From contig NC_020173.2 in assembly GCF_000224145.3 (NCBI RefSeq), positions 2,131,494 to 2,195,493 of the forward strand: 64,000 nucleotides of DNA, given 5' to 3'. Both the position numbers and the translations under genes were made by a program. Positions within the stretch are counted from its first letter, which is position 1; each line of letters opens with the position of its first letter. Under the pieces are notes generated by a model. It saw only the letters and a program-made list of their open reading frames with translations. It searched no databases and had not been told where the DNA came from. This DNA comes from Ciona intestinalis (taxonomy: Eukaryota; Chordata; Ascidiacea; Phlebobranchia; Cionidae). Positions 37,753 to 59,300 of this stretch are shown piece by piece.

Positions 37753-38197
37753 CATAAACGTTGCTTTGGAAAATTTGCCAATCAAATTTATAAGCACTTG
37801 TTAATGTGGCTTTGGTTGAGCTGTTTAATGTGTATGTTTAGTCTGTAAAAATACTTAACTTGTTACTGATAAACCCATTATTGTAAAATTGGTCTACAAT
37901 GCCAATGGCTATAAAACATATTCGCTACAAGTTCTAGTTGTTGAAAAAAATGTACCTACTTAATTTTTATGGTACCCACCTCAAAATTGGTAATTTAGTT
38001 TTTGAGTGATATAATCACAGCTTTGTTTAATTTTTGTGAAAAATTATTCTGTGTTTTTGCGTTGAATAATCTTTAAATAATCCATTCTAAAATCAATGAT
38101 TTTAAGCGTTGTGGTACGATACATAGTATAAATTGTTAACTTAGTAAATCACATTTCATGTATTATCAATTTAAAATTTTAAATCTAAATTTTGTGT

Positions 38198-38394
38198 ATA
38201 GTAGGCTGGGGAAAGATAGGACAATGTTTCATTCCATTTTCTAGTCCCATTTGTTCGTTCCACTAATAACATTCACAGAATTATAAAACTGTTTCTTCAG
38301 GACTCCCATAGACTGTTGTTAATTTTTTAAAACACCATTATAACATTTGGACACCATGTGCTAAAGGTGTCCCGTCTTCCCCTACTCTACTATA
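38198..38394 (+). mobile_element. MITE family A copy
   Basis: Ends ATAGTAGGCTGGGGAAAGAT and CCCGTCTTCCCCTACTCTAC, with TATA flanks. Confidence 0.85.
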
Positions 38395-39212
38395 TCATTA
38401 TTCCATATGATTTGCCTCACAATCAAATTAATGCCTTTCATCACGTACTATTACATTACATTCAGCAATTTAGCAGTATCAACTTGTTATGAAAGTTGTC
38501 AAAAATTAACTGCACTGATTCCGAATTGAAATGCAGTCAATGTTTAAATGTACTTTTACTCCACCTTTTCAAAATCATGTACCATAGCTTATGCAGGTAT
38601 AATTTATGCCAGATTGTTTACATTCCCAATTATCCTGGTGGCTTGCTTTCTCATTTATTTTTTGTAATCAAAATTCATACTGGCTCGTTAATGCAGAATA
38701 TTTATATAAAAGCAGAAATATTTTTCCAGTATTTTCTCAAAACTAAAAGTTGTAAAAATGCATCCTTTTTCCTATGTATGTTGTTTGTATATGAAAAAGA
38801 CCTAAAACTATTTGCTGTAAACTTCCATACCAGCAATTTTCCAACTAAAGAACTTAATGTGTGTAATCTATACATATCCTTAAATACCATTTTACTGCTC
38901 ACGAGTTTTCGCATTTGCAGTCAATTGAGCAGTATGCTAATTAAACTTGTTTTATTTAGGTTGTAGAAAATTAAACAGGTTATTGTAACACTGTGGCCGC
39001 CTTATTCAAAACAGCACTGAACAAAAAGGTAAAATTTTCATAATCCTTTAATCTTATACTAAAATATTTATACAGTTTTAAGCAAAAATGTAAAACCTAT
39101 TTTTAGTTTCAAAATTTAAACATGTATATTACTAGTAGTAACAGCAGCACAATGTTTTTGCTATTGTTTTAAATTGTTATAACAATATTTTTTATTTTCA
39201 TTTATTTTATAA

Positions 39213-39425
39213 CTTCATTCTCTTCATTCATTTCATTCACTTCATTCGCTTCATTCGCTTCATTCGCTTCATTTACTTCATTTACTTCATTCGCTTCATT
39301 CACCTCATTCGCTTCATTCGCTTCATTCGCTTCATTTACTTTATTTACTTCATTCACTTCATTCACTTCATTCATTTCATTCATTTCATTCACTTCATTC
39401 ATTTCATCTTCATTCATTTCATTTC
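39213..39425. repeat. 9-bp satellite (TTCATTCRC)n
   Basis: More than twenty units of CATTCGCTT/CATTCACTT/CATTTACTT run up to the splice acceptor at 39430. On the opposite strand it reads as an open frame of Asn-Glu-Val/Ala repeats, an artefact of the repeat. Confidence 0.95.
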
Positions 39426-39431
39426 CACAGA

Positions 39432-48641
<9,210 letters not shown>

Positions 48642-48836
48642 CTCAGTGTGCTCATAACATTACACGAAAAGTTTTAGTATAATACTAACCTCATACCCGC
48701 ATATTTACCAATCATCTACACGCAGTAGTATATATTTGTATATCATGTATATTCTGCCTCAAATGATGTTCCAAGACTGCCTCAAAAAGACGTATACTAA
48801 CTTTGGCCATGCATGACGACTGCCAAGGTAGATTAT

Positions 48837-49022
48837 ATAGTAGAGTGGGGGAAGATGGAACACCTGTTTATTCTATTATCTCGTTTTTTTTTCGTAGTAA
48901 ACAAAGAACATAACGAATTAGAAAACCGCATTCCAACGACTCCCATATAGACCGTTGTTAATTGTTTAAAACAGGATTAGGAAATTTGGATATTATGTGC
49001 TGAAGGTGTCCCGTCGTACTCC
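48837..49022 (+). mobile_element. MITE family A copy, right end truncated
   Basis: TAGTAGAGTGGGGGAAGATG starts it. The right repeat stops after GGTGTCCCGTCGTACTCCA. Confidence 0.85.
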
Positions 49023-49718
49023 ACAGAACACAGTCTTATTTTTCTTATACTTTTACCTTGATTTTATCAACATCAAAATATGCATTCATTTTTTAAAGTT
49101 GTTTTTGTAGCAATTTCAAATGGCTTTTGTATGTTTTTTCTAGCAATAGCAAAAGGTTGCAATTTTTGCCAAGTATTTTAACAAAAAGCAGTGTTTGTGT
49201 CGGTCATTACTTGCCTTATATCCACACAAAAAATCAAACAAAAAATGCGGATGTGTGTTTTTATCAGACCATGCCGAAAGGTAGGACCATTATGTACAAA
49301 AGAACCGTACAGGTGCCACTTCAAATGCGCCTAAATTGTTTGTTGTGTTTCTGCAAATTGAAAAATTGCCCTATAGCCAAAAACCCTATGTTTGCAACCG
49401 TTCGCCAGCGACCCGTTCTTATTGACAAACCCCACAACGGTGACGATACCACTGCCTCAAAATTAACCATAGGAACGGTTTTGGTTTTGTATTACAAGTA
49501 GATTGAGGCCGTTATAGGTTGTCTGTTTTACGGTTCACTGGGAGTAATTGGCAGTTCTACCACGAAATTGCATGCTTCTTAAGCTGTTGATATACCCGAA
49601 GCCACACCGTACCGCATTAGCGCGGGTATTTTAGTTTTCTTTGTTTATATAGTGCATATAGGTCTTTATTTCTAGGTCTAGTCCTGAAACTACGTTTCAA
49701 TGCAGACTGGAATCCATG

Positions 49719-49919
49719 TATAGTAAGGGTGGTGGGAGATGGAATACCTTTTTATTCTATTCCCTCAACCCGTTTGGTAGTAAACAAAGAACATTCATCG
49801 AATTATGGATCCGCCTCATCACGACTTCCATACACTGTTGTTAATTGTTTAATAAAAGATCAGAACATTTAGGCAATATGTGCTGAAGATGTCCCGGCCG
49901 TCTCCCCCACCCTACTATA
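49719..49919 (+). mobile_element. MITE family A copy
   Basis: TATAGTAAGGGTGGTGGGAG to CGTCTCCCCCACCCTACTAT, full length. Confidence 0.88.
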
Positions 49920-50335
49920 ATAAGTTAAATATAAAAAATGCCAATATTTCACCAACAACCCAGTTCCTGGATAGGCCGGACTACGTATCTTAAAAACTCC
50001 ATTCAAATCTTTAGAAATTTCGCAGTTAAAAGTTTAATTTTGCTAGCGTTTTCCAAACTTTACGAAGTAGCTACTAAAAGTAAAGACGAGTGCAACTTCT
50101 GTGCAGTACAATTATTATATTTGAAAAGCTATATCGGGTATACAGATGTTATATTAAGCAAAAAAATGACGACTGCAGTAAATGTGTGCAAATCTTTCGA
50201 ATTGTATAAGTGCGGTTTTGTATGTTTTCACGGCTGTGCAGCCAACCAAGCATTGAAAAGGTTCTGCCAGTTCCTCAGTTCCGTCTGGTATGCTCTGCAT
50301 AAAAAACATACTTTAATTATATATGTATATATATT

Positions 50336-50505
50336 ATGATGGGGTAAAATAGGACAGTTTTATTATCTTTTTCCATTCCATTTGGTAGTAAACAAGGACT
50401 ATGTATGCATAATTATACAAACGCATCCTCCCGACTCTAATAATTGTTAAAAATAAGTTCAAGAATATGGAGTTTAGGTGCTAAAGATTGCCCCTTAGTA
50501 ATATA
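50336..50505 (+). mobile_element. MITE family A, diverged copy
   Basis: Left ATGATGGGGTAAAATAGGAC; interior CCATTTGGTAGTAAACAAGG; right end decayed (GATTGCCCCTTAGTAATATA). It ends just before the CAP gene's poly(A) signal. Confidence 0.7.
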
Positions 50506-50508
50506 TGG

Positions 50509-50514
50509 TTTATT
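50509..50514 (-). terminator. polyadenylation signal of the CAP gene
   Basis: AATAAA on the minus strand, 21 bases beyond the TAA stop at 50535. Its closeness supports that TAA as the real end rather than the overlapping GTAAGT being a splice donor. Confidence 0.65.
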
Positions 50515-50534
50515 TAAGCGAATACTTTAACAAC

Positions 50535-53196
50535 TTACGCTAAAGCTTCTTTGTACTCTTGAATCGCCTGGCATTGACCGGTCGTAGGGTCAGTGGTCGG
50601 TGCTACAAAGTAAATTTAATAATGTTTCATATTTGTTGGTTACTCAGGCGTTGTTCCATATATTGATAAATGTAACTTTTATGTACTTGCGTGGCGGGGT
50701 AATGACAGTCGTTATAACACAGGTGTTCTGTTACATAAACCTCGTGCTCGCTTACGAGTTACCACGTATGCAACTTTGAGGGTGGTTGTTCTTTTTGTAT
50801 TTTTTTTTTTTTGGAGACTGACAGTTTAGACAACTTGTAAGGGACTGGGTCCGAGAAACTGCAGCTCCAAAAGACGCGTGTCCACAATGGAAGCAGTGTT
50901 AGGCCTCGTCGCATAAAATATATGATCTGGTCAAAAGGCAAGCGCAGTAACAACTTAGACTTAATATACCTGAGGTGCTGGTGGGTGCTGTGGACGACAT
51001 TGTAGGCGGGGGTGTACTGCTTGGTCTTTCAGTTGTGGAAGGTGGTCCTGAGCTCGTTGTAGGTGGAGAGGTACTGCTAGTTGTTGGTGCACTGCTAGTT
51101 GTTGGTGCACTGCTAGTTGTTGGTGTACTGCTAGTTGTTGGTGTACTTGTAGTTGTTGGTGTACTTGTAGTTGTTGGTGTACTTGTAGTTGTTGGTGTAC
51201 TGCTAGTTGTTGGTGTACTTGTAGTTGTTGGTGTACTGCTAGTTGTTGGTGTATTTGTAGTTGTTGGTGTACTGCTAGTTGTTGGTGTACTGCTAGTTGT
51301 TGGTGTACTTGTAGTTGTTGGTGTACTGTTGGTCGGTATAACGTCGCCTCTCGCAAGATTCATGCACAGATTGTTAACACATGTATCCGCCGATGAGCAT
51401 TCAGAACACGGTGCACCATTTTTATTGTAAGGTTGGCCAACTCTTCGCGGAGATACATTCGTATTAAGGAGACTTAGAACACACACGTTTAGTTTAAATA
51501 TTCAAATAAAAATTGTAAAGCACAACTTAGCTACTTACTTGCCACCAGGTCCGTATTGACACGCTACCATGAGTTGATATCCCGAACCACCGTTCCTGCA
51601 TAAACATGTGTTTATTTCTAAGCCGCCACATATATTGTACAACATTTTACTCACTCCCGAGCGCAGTATGCAGCTCCGCAACCTATCTTGTAGGTACTAG
51701 CCCAAACTTGTTGAGTGTAATGGCCGCATGCTTTGCCAGCAGCACACGTGAAAATACTGTACGTATAGTCATTTATCTGAAGAAATAAGTCGTTCCGTTA
51801 AATAAGTTGCTATCCCATATTTCCTATTCGTGTTTCCAAAAACTAACAACCCTCTTGTATAAGAGTCGTGAGGCTATCGGTTTTGATCTTTGTTTACTAC
51901 TACGTTAGACGACAAAATAGATTGAAAACTTGTATCATTTTGCTCCAACCCATATTACACTTTACTTTTCAAAATACTCACTTCATCGTACCACAATTGA
52001 TTGACACGGATAATGAAACCCCTTGATCTGGTTGAGGACGAAGAAACGGTCACTCCAAGGTTTTCTCCTAAATAACTAAATATGGAATGCCGACTCCGCT
52101 CCGCCGAACTACTGTGCGAAAACTCACAATTTCTGTAAAAATAATCGAGCAAGTTTATATATATATCGTTTACAAGCTTATAAACCTTTCGAAATTGTCT
52201 GCTACGCATTTCGAACAAGTATGTAGATATAAGGCAGAAAACTTACGATATATAGGATGATGCGAAATTCGCGATTTGGTTATCCCAGGACATTGCTAGC
52301 ATATTTGACGCCATTTCATCAGAACGGAACTTATTGTGCAAGGCCACGATTTGATCCTTTTCCGCCTGGGTTAAAACGACTGTCTCTAGCAGCTGGTCAG
52401 GGCTGCGCTTCGACCGCTGGTGTGCTTCTGCCAAAACATAGGCAACCTTGAGAATTTATACCAGCTACAGTCCATATATATAAACAATATACGGAAAATG
52501 ATAAAAACGCTGATGGACTGGGACGTAAATTATTACAGTTTTCCGTTTGGGCTAAGCAGTGTTTTGAATTTTTTTTGCTGTACATAGCAAAAGGCCTAAA
52601 ATAGTGCTTGACGAAAATCTGCCAGTGGTTTATTTAAAATATGCGTTGTATCGTCCAAGTACTCCAATAGATTTAACATCATATGTTTATAGTTGGGTCA
52701 CATTTATGTAGAAAAACTTTAAATGTAGCATGTTTTTGTCTTTTAAAAAAATGCGTCCACAACGTTCACATAAAGCAATTCCTTTTTATTTTAAAATCGT
52801 TTGAAACAAAGTATCCATAAATCTGAAAATACTAAAATAACGCAATGCACGCAAAACCGAAAGAGATATATTTTCACTCTAACAAATATCGTGCGTTGGT
52901 GCGTATATGATTTATAAGAAACAACGCCCCCCGCTAAGTAAAACCCCTGTCAGAAAATTGAAATGTATATCTGTCTATACGGTTTATTTCAGTCATGTAC
53001 AGTTCGTAGCTTCAATAACTAAGTTAGAAAATTGTTATTATTACCGAATAAAGCTGATCATTTTATAATAAAGTTGATTATTTAAAAACAATAAGTTACC
53101 TTCAGCATTTATGGACTCGGACCATTCTATAGCATTTGTAAAAGAAGCGAGCAGTAAAAGCAACACAGCGAAAGTAACATGCAGTTTAGAATCCAT
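50535..53196 (-). CDS. secreted CAP-superfamily (CRISP/GLIPR-like) protein with mucin-like tail
   Basis: Exons in transcript order: 53196-53100, 52427-52247, 52132-51982, 51776-51655, 51595-51539, 51472-50970, 50602-50535; 392 aa in one frame. A signal peptide covers residues 1 to about 22 (MDSKLHVTFAVLLLLLASFT). A furin-like RSKR|S site lies at 37-41. The CAP domain follows: IVALHNKFRSD, the cavity His in FSHSSS, GENL, then the signature CGHYTQQVWASTYKIGCG and the YQLMVACQYGPGGN strand. A short Cys-rich hinge (CSECSSADTCVNNLC) precedes fourteen 6-residue STPTT(S/T) units and a Thr/Pro/Ser stretch, all likely O-glycosylated. The tail ends CQAIQEYKEALA. The typical CRISP ion-channel domain is absent. 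Ascidian sperm carry a CAP-family GPI protein (Urabin), but no GPI signal is visible here, so a role in fertilisation, defence or mucus is conjecture. Confidence 0.88.
50668..50905 (+). repeat. dispersed repeat family B copy with SINE tail
   Basis: CTTGCGTGGCGGGGTAATGA, GACAGTCGTTATAACACAGG, TCGTGCTCGCTTACGAGTTA, then a T-run and a tail with ACAGTTTAGACAACTTG and TCCACAATGGAAGCAGTG. It lies in the last intron of the CAP gene. Confidence 0.65.
51050..51335 (-). repeat. 18-bp coding minisatellite in the CAP gene
   Basis: On the plus strand the unit is TTGTTGGTGTACTKSTAG. About fourteen units encode STPTT(S/T) in one exon. Units differ mainly at one or two positions, so copy number is likely to vary. 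Confidence 0.92.
51848..51957 (-). mobile_element. MITE family A fragment
   Basis: AAGAGTCGTGAGGCTATCGG, TTTGTTTACTACTACGTTAG, GCTCCAACCCATATTA. The left half is missing. Located in a CAP intron. Confidence 0.65.
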
Positions 53197-55362
53197 TGAG
53201 CAATGTTCAGTTTTATTGAATTAAATTGAATAGAAAGCCTTTTAGCAAAATTCGCCTGTATAGTTAATGAAAACTTTGTGGTTAGGATTCTACCCAAAAA
53301 CTTATAGCGGCTTTCCGAGTGCTGTAGTCCGTAGACGAGTTTTTATGGGTGTGTTTCGCCTTTTTACCCTGTTTCCAGCCTTTTTCGTGCTACTGGAGTT
53401 TTTTCCTTATAATTTTGCAATCACTGTCAAATCACGCCACCTGCATTTGACCAAGCGGAACGACCACACTTACGTACACCCCTGCTGCGCCTTGATCTTT
53501 TTTGGGCGGCATTCGAAACTCTGTTAAAAGCCGTGTCAGTTTTCACTGGTTTGTGGGATTCTGACTTAGTTAGCTACGTCAGTGTTTCACGTGTTTACGT
53601 GATTCAGACCGGGGTAAAATGTTACTAAATCATTTGAAATCTATTTCTCCCTGTCTTGCGTATATTTACCGTCTCTGTCAATGTCTAATTTGTTGACTTA
53701 CGTTGTAGCTTTCGGTAACTTTGTTGGCATACAATTAAGTTTTTCTTGTTTTTGTAAAATATAAAAACAGAAAACCCCGGAAAATTTTACCTATTTATCA
53801 GTGTGGATAAGATAGATACCGCTATGATACATTATATCCTATATTTCCTAGCCGTTAACATATAAGCTTACTTGAAAGCTGACTATCAAATTAGACGATA
53901 AAAGAAAAAATTGAACCATATCTTTGCATTTACTTCAAAAAATAGTTTTACAATACGCGCATTCTAAGGCGTTTTTTTCGTTGTACAAGGATTCCTGCTC
54001 AATAAATTATAAAGCAGATTATGAAAAACGCCCTGATCCGGAACCAACCAAAATTAAATTAAAACAAACCAAAATTAAGTTTTGACATACCAAACTAGAA
54101 ATGTTTTCCTTTTAAGCAACCGAGCGGGCAACTATTTTCACGGTATCCGAACGTGACTAGATTCGACTGGACAAGCTAAAAGGGCTGTTTTAGTGGGGCA
54201 TCAGCATAGCCTTAGTCTCACGGCTTTTGTTTGATGCTAAACGTAATTGTTTGAGATGGTAACAGAGTTAGAGTACCGTGTACCATCATTATGTAGCCGT
54301 GACGCAACATCACGGTCAGTCGTTTCTTATTGTTTGCTGCCGATCTGTAAAAAACTGCACGGAAAGCTTCAGACAAATCAGACGTCGAATGATCAGAAAA
54401 TGTACACCCGTTGTTGTTATATGTACAGTGTCGTTTAAAGTTACCTTTTATATGAGAACATGCGGTTTGCTACCTGCGAAACGGCACGTAACAAACATGT
54501 TAGATAATATACCTTGATGTGTATTGAGTTTAAAATATATTTGGAAATCAGTATTTAATTTCTGTACCGTTGTTTTATGTAAACATACATGGTAAGATAA
54601 CGTTTCTCCAAAGTAAGACCGGTATTAGTTCTGACCTTTCCTTGTCGTGTATGCGTTTCTCCAATGCTATGTTTTTACACGATAAATCAAAATATAGAAT
54701 TGTTTTTTTTACAAAAGCGCAACCACAACCAGAATAGTGCTAACGCTCAAATTAAAATGCCAAACTCCGTTAAAGCAAAACGGCTCCCATGGTCGACTAG
54801 AAAAGATGTTTTGTTTTCCCTAAAAACTTGCTATTCGTGCCCCGCATTGTTGGTTATTACTTCTATAGTCCAGTTCATCAGAGTTTTTTTCAAATTGACA
54901 AGGTACCTTTTTCACGGATCGTAGCTGATGATATGTATAGGCCGCAATTTTGTGGATAAATTACAACTTGTATTGGCCTCGCCCTGTGCAGAATATAGAT
55001 TTCATAAAAAGAGTCGTCTATATACGTTTTGCGGTGCTATTACCTTCAAAAGGAAATATCGCTATTTTGAAAAATTGTTGGGCAACAAAGTTAACCATGT
55101 TTTGGGAAGACATTTTCGGTAATTTGACTGTCGTTGTTTGTCGGTGCCATGACGTTGCGTGCTTTCCCGGTTATTTTCAGAGAAAAATGTAAAAAAGGTG
55201 CTAACCAACAATAATTGGCCAATAGACTAAAAAATCTTTAGTAAGGGAAAGCATTGGGGATAATGTGGTGTTACACAGTTATTTTGCCAAAAATTATCAT
55301 ACGAATGGCATTTGTATCAAAGTGCACCATTTTCCTTAATTTTCGAAGCAAAATTCAGGGTT

Positions 55363-55560
55363 TATAGTATTGTGGGGGAAGATGGGACACTTTTAGCTAA
55401 TAATATTCAAACATTCTGATCGTGTTTTAAACAATTAACAACCGTTCATGGGAGTCAAGAGGGTACGGTTTTATATTATTTTGAAAGTTCTTTGTTTACT
55501 ACCAAAGCGGTCGAGAAAATAGAATTAAAAGGTGTCCCATCTTCCCCCACCCTACTATAT
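55363..55560 (-). mobile_element. MITE family A copy
   Basis: TATAGTATTGTGGGGGAAGA to CATCTTCCCCCACCCTACTA, full length with TA flanks. Confidence 0.9.
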
Positions 55561-56137
55561 TTTTCGTTGTATAGTACGCTCTGCATAATTTGCATTGTTT
55601 TCAAACTGCACTGTCAGTTACAACATGCCTAAATTACCAAGCTGTAATAATTTATTTGATTTTATTTTTACGGGTAAAAGAATTGGCGCAAAAAGATAAA
55701 CAACAACGCAAAAAATCAAAAATTGCCGCGGCCAGAAAATAATCAACAAACTCGAATGAAGGGAAATTTAATATCTCGTTGTCTCTTGAAAATTGTGGCA
55801 ATAGGACAAAATTTAGCCGTGTCTGTGCAGAAGCTAGCTTTGGGGTCAGGTTTTTGGTAGAGAACAGTCGATAGTGTATTCATTATTGCATTAGCATTGG
55901 TGCATTCCATGCGGTGAATAAATTTTACTGTCGGTGCCACGAAATATTCCAATAGTTCGTAACATCACAGTGGGAAAGGTAATATTCTAGCCGATTAGGA
56001 GTATTGTATGAAAGCTGATTTGGCAGAATAAACTATACGGCAGAAAAGGGAACAGTAAAGTGGAACAGGCGGAAAGCATGAAGTATAAACATAATACATA
56101 ACAGCGGCAGCAAAATAACGTACCCGGGCGCCGTGGT

Positions 56138-56332
56138 ATAGTACTGTGGGATAAGATGGAACTGTAAGCGCATAATGTTTTATTTTTTTTATGGTGTTTT
56201 TTTACAATTATCAACGCTATTTTAGCAAGTGTGGATACGGGTATATAACTTTGTAAATGTCCCATATTTACTTTCAAATAGGTCAATAAATGAGAATAAA
56301 AACATGTACCATCTTGCCCCAACTTACTATAT
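56138..56332. mobile_element. MITE family A, diverged copy
   Basis: TATAGTACTGTGGGATAAGA and CCATCTTGCCCCAACTTACT ends with a strongly diverged interior. On the minus strand it supplies an AATAAA (56184-56179) about 210 bases past the receptor stop, a candidate poly(A) signal. Confidence 0.7.
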
Positions 56333-56393
56333 GTCAATACGTTGGGAGATGCGAGTTGGAATTTAAATTAGCTACTTGAGGTGTGGTGTGGCG

Positions 56394-59300
56394 TCAGACG
56401 ATGCTTTCTGGCGCGTAGCTTCTGCTCGCCATGGACGCTTTGCGCTCTACTGCTATCGCCTGGCGGAGCTCAATCTGTGCCAGACGCCGGTCAACGTTCG
56501 TGCATTTACAGCAAATTAGAAACCGAAAAGTCTCTCTCAGGTCAGGGGAAAACCCGATGTAAATTAGCGGATTAAGAGCGCTGTTAAGGTAACCAAGCCA
56601 CAGCACAAATCTTACCTAAAAATGATAAGGTTCAAATTAAAGATTAGGTTATATATATATATGTATAGTAGGGTGGGGGAAGATAGGACAACATTTAATT
56701 CTATTTTCTCGCCCAAGTCGATAGTAAACAAAGAACATTCAAAGAATTATAAAACCGTATCCTCACGACTCCCATAAACCATTGCTAATTGTTTAAAATC
56801 CGGTCAGGATATTTGCGACTGAAAAAAGTCCTATCTTCCCACACCCTACATATGTATGCTTAGAAATAAAAAAAAATGTTGCTTATGAATGAGAATTTTT
56901 TTAATAGATTTTGAAGCTTGTTGTTTTTGTTCATCAAACATAATTAATTTAAATGGCGAAAAAAAGAGTAAAAACACCTTAAGAGCACGCTATGAATAAA
57001 AGTGTCAAATAAAGCGTAGCTGTTAAACCAAACGACACAGTACTTACCAGCCATAATGGTATGCAGTCCTGCGACTCCGGTATGGGACACGCAAACGGTC
57101 GCAGAAAAGTTACGATGAAAAAAGGCAACCAACAAAACGTGAAAGCGCCGACCACGATCCCGAGCGTACGGGTTGCTTTTACATTCCTCATTCGGTCACG
57201 AGATGTCGCTAGAGACACGCGCCGCCGGATTTGGTTAAAAACGGTCGGCCTGTAAAAGAAAAGGGATTTATGATGAAAATACACGGAAAGTTGTTAAAAT
57301 GTAAAATCACGTAATTTAAAATTATTAAAATGTAAGTTACATAAATTAATAATTTTGATGTAAAAAAAGTTGAATATAAAATTATAAAAATGTAAACCAC
57401 GTAAACTAAATTTGAATTTATAATAGAAATGAAAATTTCACATACCGTCTGTTGCATGGAAACGTTATTTCGCTGTTTTGCCGAAGTGTCCTAAAACTCG
57501 ATTTCCGAGTATGTTGAGTGTTTGGTTTGTTCGTTGTAGTTGGACAAGGCGTGGAAGTTGCTCTCAGTAACCTTGGTTTGCCATACAGCATAAAAAGTCT
57601 TGACCGAGGACTCGGTTTCCCAACCAGTTTCGGAGTTTTTTCAGTCGCAAGCAAACTGTTAGCACTAGCGCGAGTGTAAAGCGTCCGTGCTCGATACTCT
57701 TCATTTATTTTTCCATTTATTGTTTCGGTCTCTGTTTCTTTGTTCGTTTGCTCGCCTTCTTCATTCAAAGAAGTCAAAATGTCGACTTCAGATATAGTAG
57801 GGAATCGCCACTCCATGCCGTTATGCCGTGTTGTACCGTTGCGGGGAAACCCGTTTTTCATACCGAGCCCACAAACGACACCGCTTGAAGACCGGATCAA
57901 ATTGACAGCATTCCCGTTGGTAGAGTCCTTACAGGGCAAACTAACAGCGCTACCGTTTCGATGTACAAGGCCCCTACACGGCAGCGAGTTCGTTTTCCTG
58001 TCGTTTTCAATTGCAATCTTCGCTATCACATGTCCGTTTAAAACGACACCATTGCCGTTTGTTTTAGGCTCAACTTTCTCCAGTCTGTCGCTGGGTAAAA
58101 ACTCGTCGCCCGAAGAAGACACCGTATCGTCTTCAAATACGCTATCTTTTGCTTTATCGAGATCTAAATCGGTTACTACAATCGGTGTTACAGCGGTATT
58201 CGCCAACAAGACTTCGCTTGAATCTGTGACGTAGCCTTCTGACTTTGTAGAATGAAACTTATCATTCGTGTAATTGTTGTTGGACGAGTATGTACGCTTT
58301 CGTTCGTAAAATTGTTCGTGGCGCCGATTGTTGGTTACATCCGGTGTGCTTGGTGGACTCCCTCCACTCCATTCCTAGAAAATAATTGACATTAATAATA
58401 GTTATATTGAGTTTTTAATATATTTAAATCTCAATCTGATGGGACACCTTTAGCACATAACATCTAAAGATCCTGAAACAATTCACAACGGTCTGTCTCT
58501 ATTGGAGTCGTGAGAATACGGTTTTTATAATTCTTTGAATGTTCTTTGTTTACCAACAAATGGGACAAAAATTAGAACAAAATGGTGTCCCATCTTCCCC
58601 ACCCTACTTAACCTTTTATTTCCAAAATATTAACGTCAATCACATCATAAACCGTTTAAAAACAGTTTCCAAACCTGGGATCCTGTAGTGCTGTATGACC
58701 GTAGTCTATGGCGCGCATTGAACCTTGAAGCCTCAAGATAAATTTTCCAATACATGCAAAGCATGACCGCTAGAGGGAGATAGAAAGCACCAAGGGTCGA
58801 ATAAATGGTAAACCAACGTTCTTGGCTTATCAGGCAAGCTTTACCTGTCGAATATATCATAATATTACCGCTTGTCGAGTTTGACTGAAACGCAATCCAT
58901 TTAGATTTAGGGTAATTTTAAAAAATGACGTAGGGTTGTGAATGTTTTTCCGTTCTAGGCAGATGTTGTAAACATACGCGAGATTTGTTCAAATTTGTTA
59001 TGCTTTTATTCTATGTATAGTATTAGGAGGGTTTAGGAAGACGGACACCTTCACTACATTATACCCAAATATCACGATTGTGTTTTAAATACTTAACAAC
59101 GGTCTATGGGCGTCGTGAGAATACGGTTTTATATTTTTTTAATGTTCTTTGTTTACTACCAAATGGGACAGAAAAATAGAATGAAAAAGTGTCCATCTCC
59201 CCCACCCTACTATTTATACATTATACAGGTATACGTAAAGTTATTACCGTATTTTTTGATCCCAAAAACTTGAAATTCCCCCAACATAGGGTTTTCGTAG

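Larger units (their letters stand above)
37663..39431. other. spacer between the two SLC27 genes
   Basis: It contains a duplicated piece of the first gene's coding end (37690-37750), a MITE (38198-38394) and the 9-bp satellite that abuts the second gene. No AATAAA was found close to the first gene's stop. Confidence 0.6.
48642..50534. other. intergenic between SLC27 paralog 2 and the CAP gene (convergent)
   Basis: Contains three MITE family A copies and two plus-strand ORFs of 124 and 133 codons without recognisable domains or splice context. No gene called. Confidence 0.6.
53197..56393. other. intergenic between the CAP gene and the receptor gene
   Basis: AT-rich, with two MITE family A copies (55363, 56138). 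ORFs of 60-86 codons show no domains. It contains the CAP gene's promoter side and the receptor's 3' UTR. Confidence 0.6.

Noticed and set aside
49127..49501. Plus-strand 124-codon ORF
   Set aside because: Composition and context look like chance in AT-rich intergenic sequence.
49938..50339. Plus-strand 133-codon ORF
   Set aside because: No domain, signal peptide, splice sites or neighbours supporting it; it lies between MITE copies.
50530..50540. GTAAGT overlapping the CAP-gene TAA as a splice donor to more exons
   Set aside because: A poly(A) signal lies 21 bases beyond and no plausible further CAP exon was found downstream.
50975..51430. Plus-strand 151-codon ORF rich in Val-Val-Gly
   Set aside because: Antisense shadow of the CAP gene's 18-bp coding repeat.
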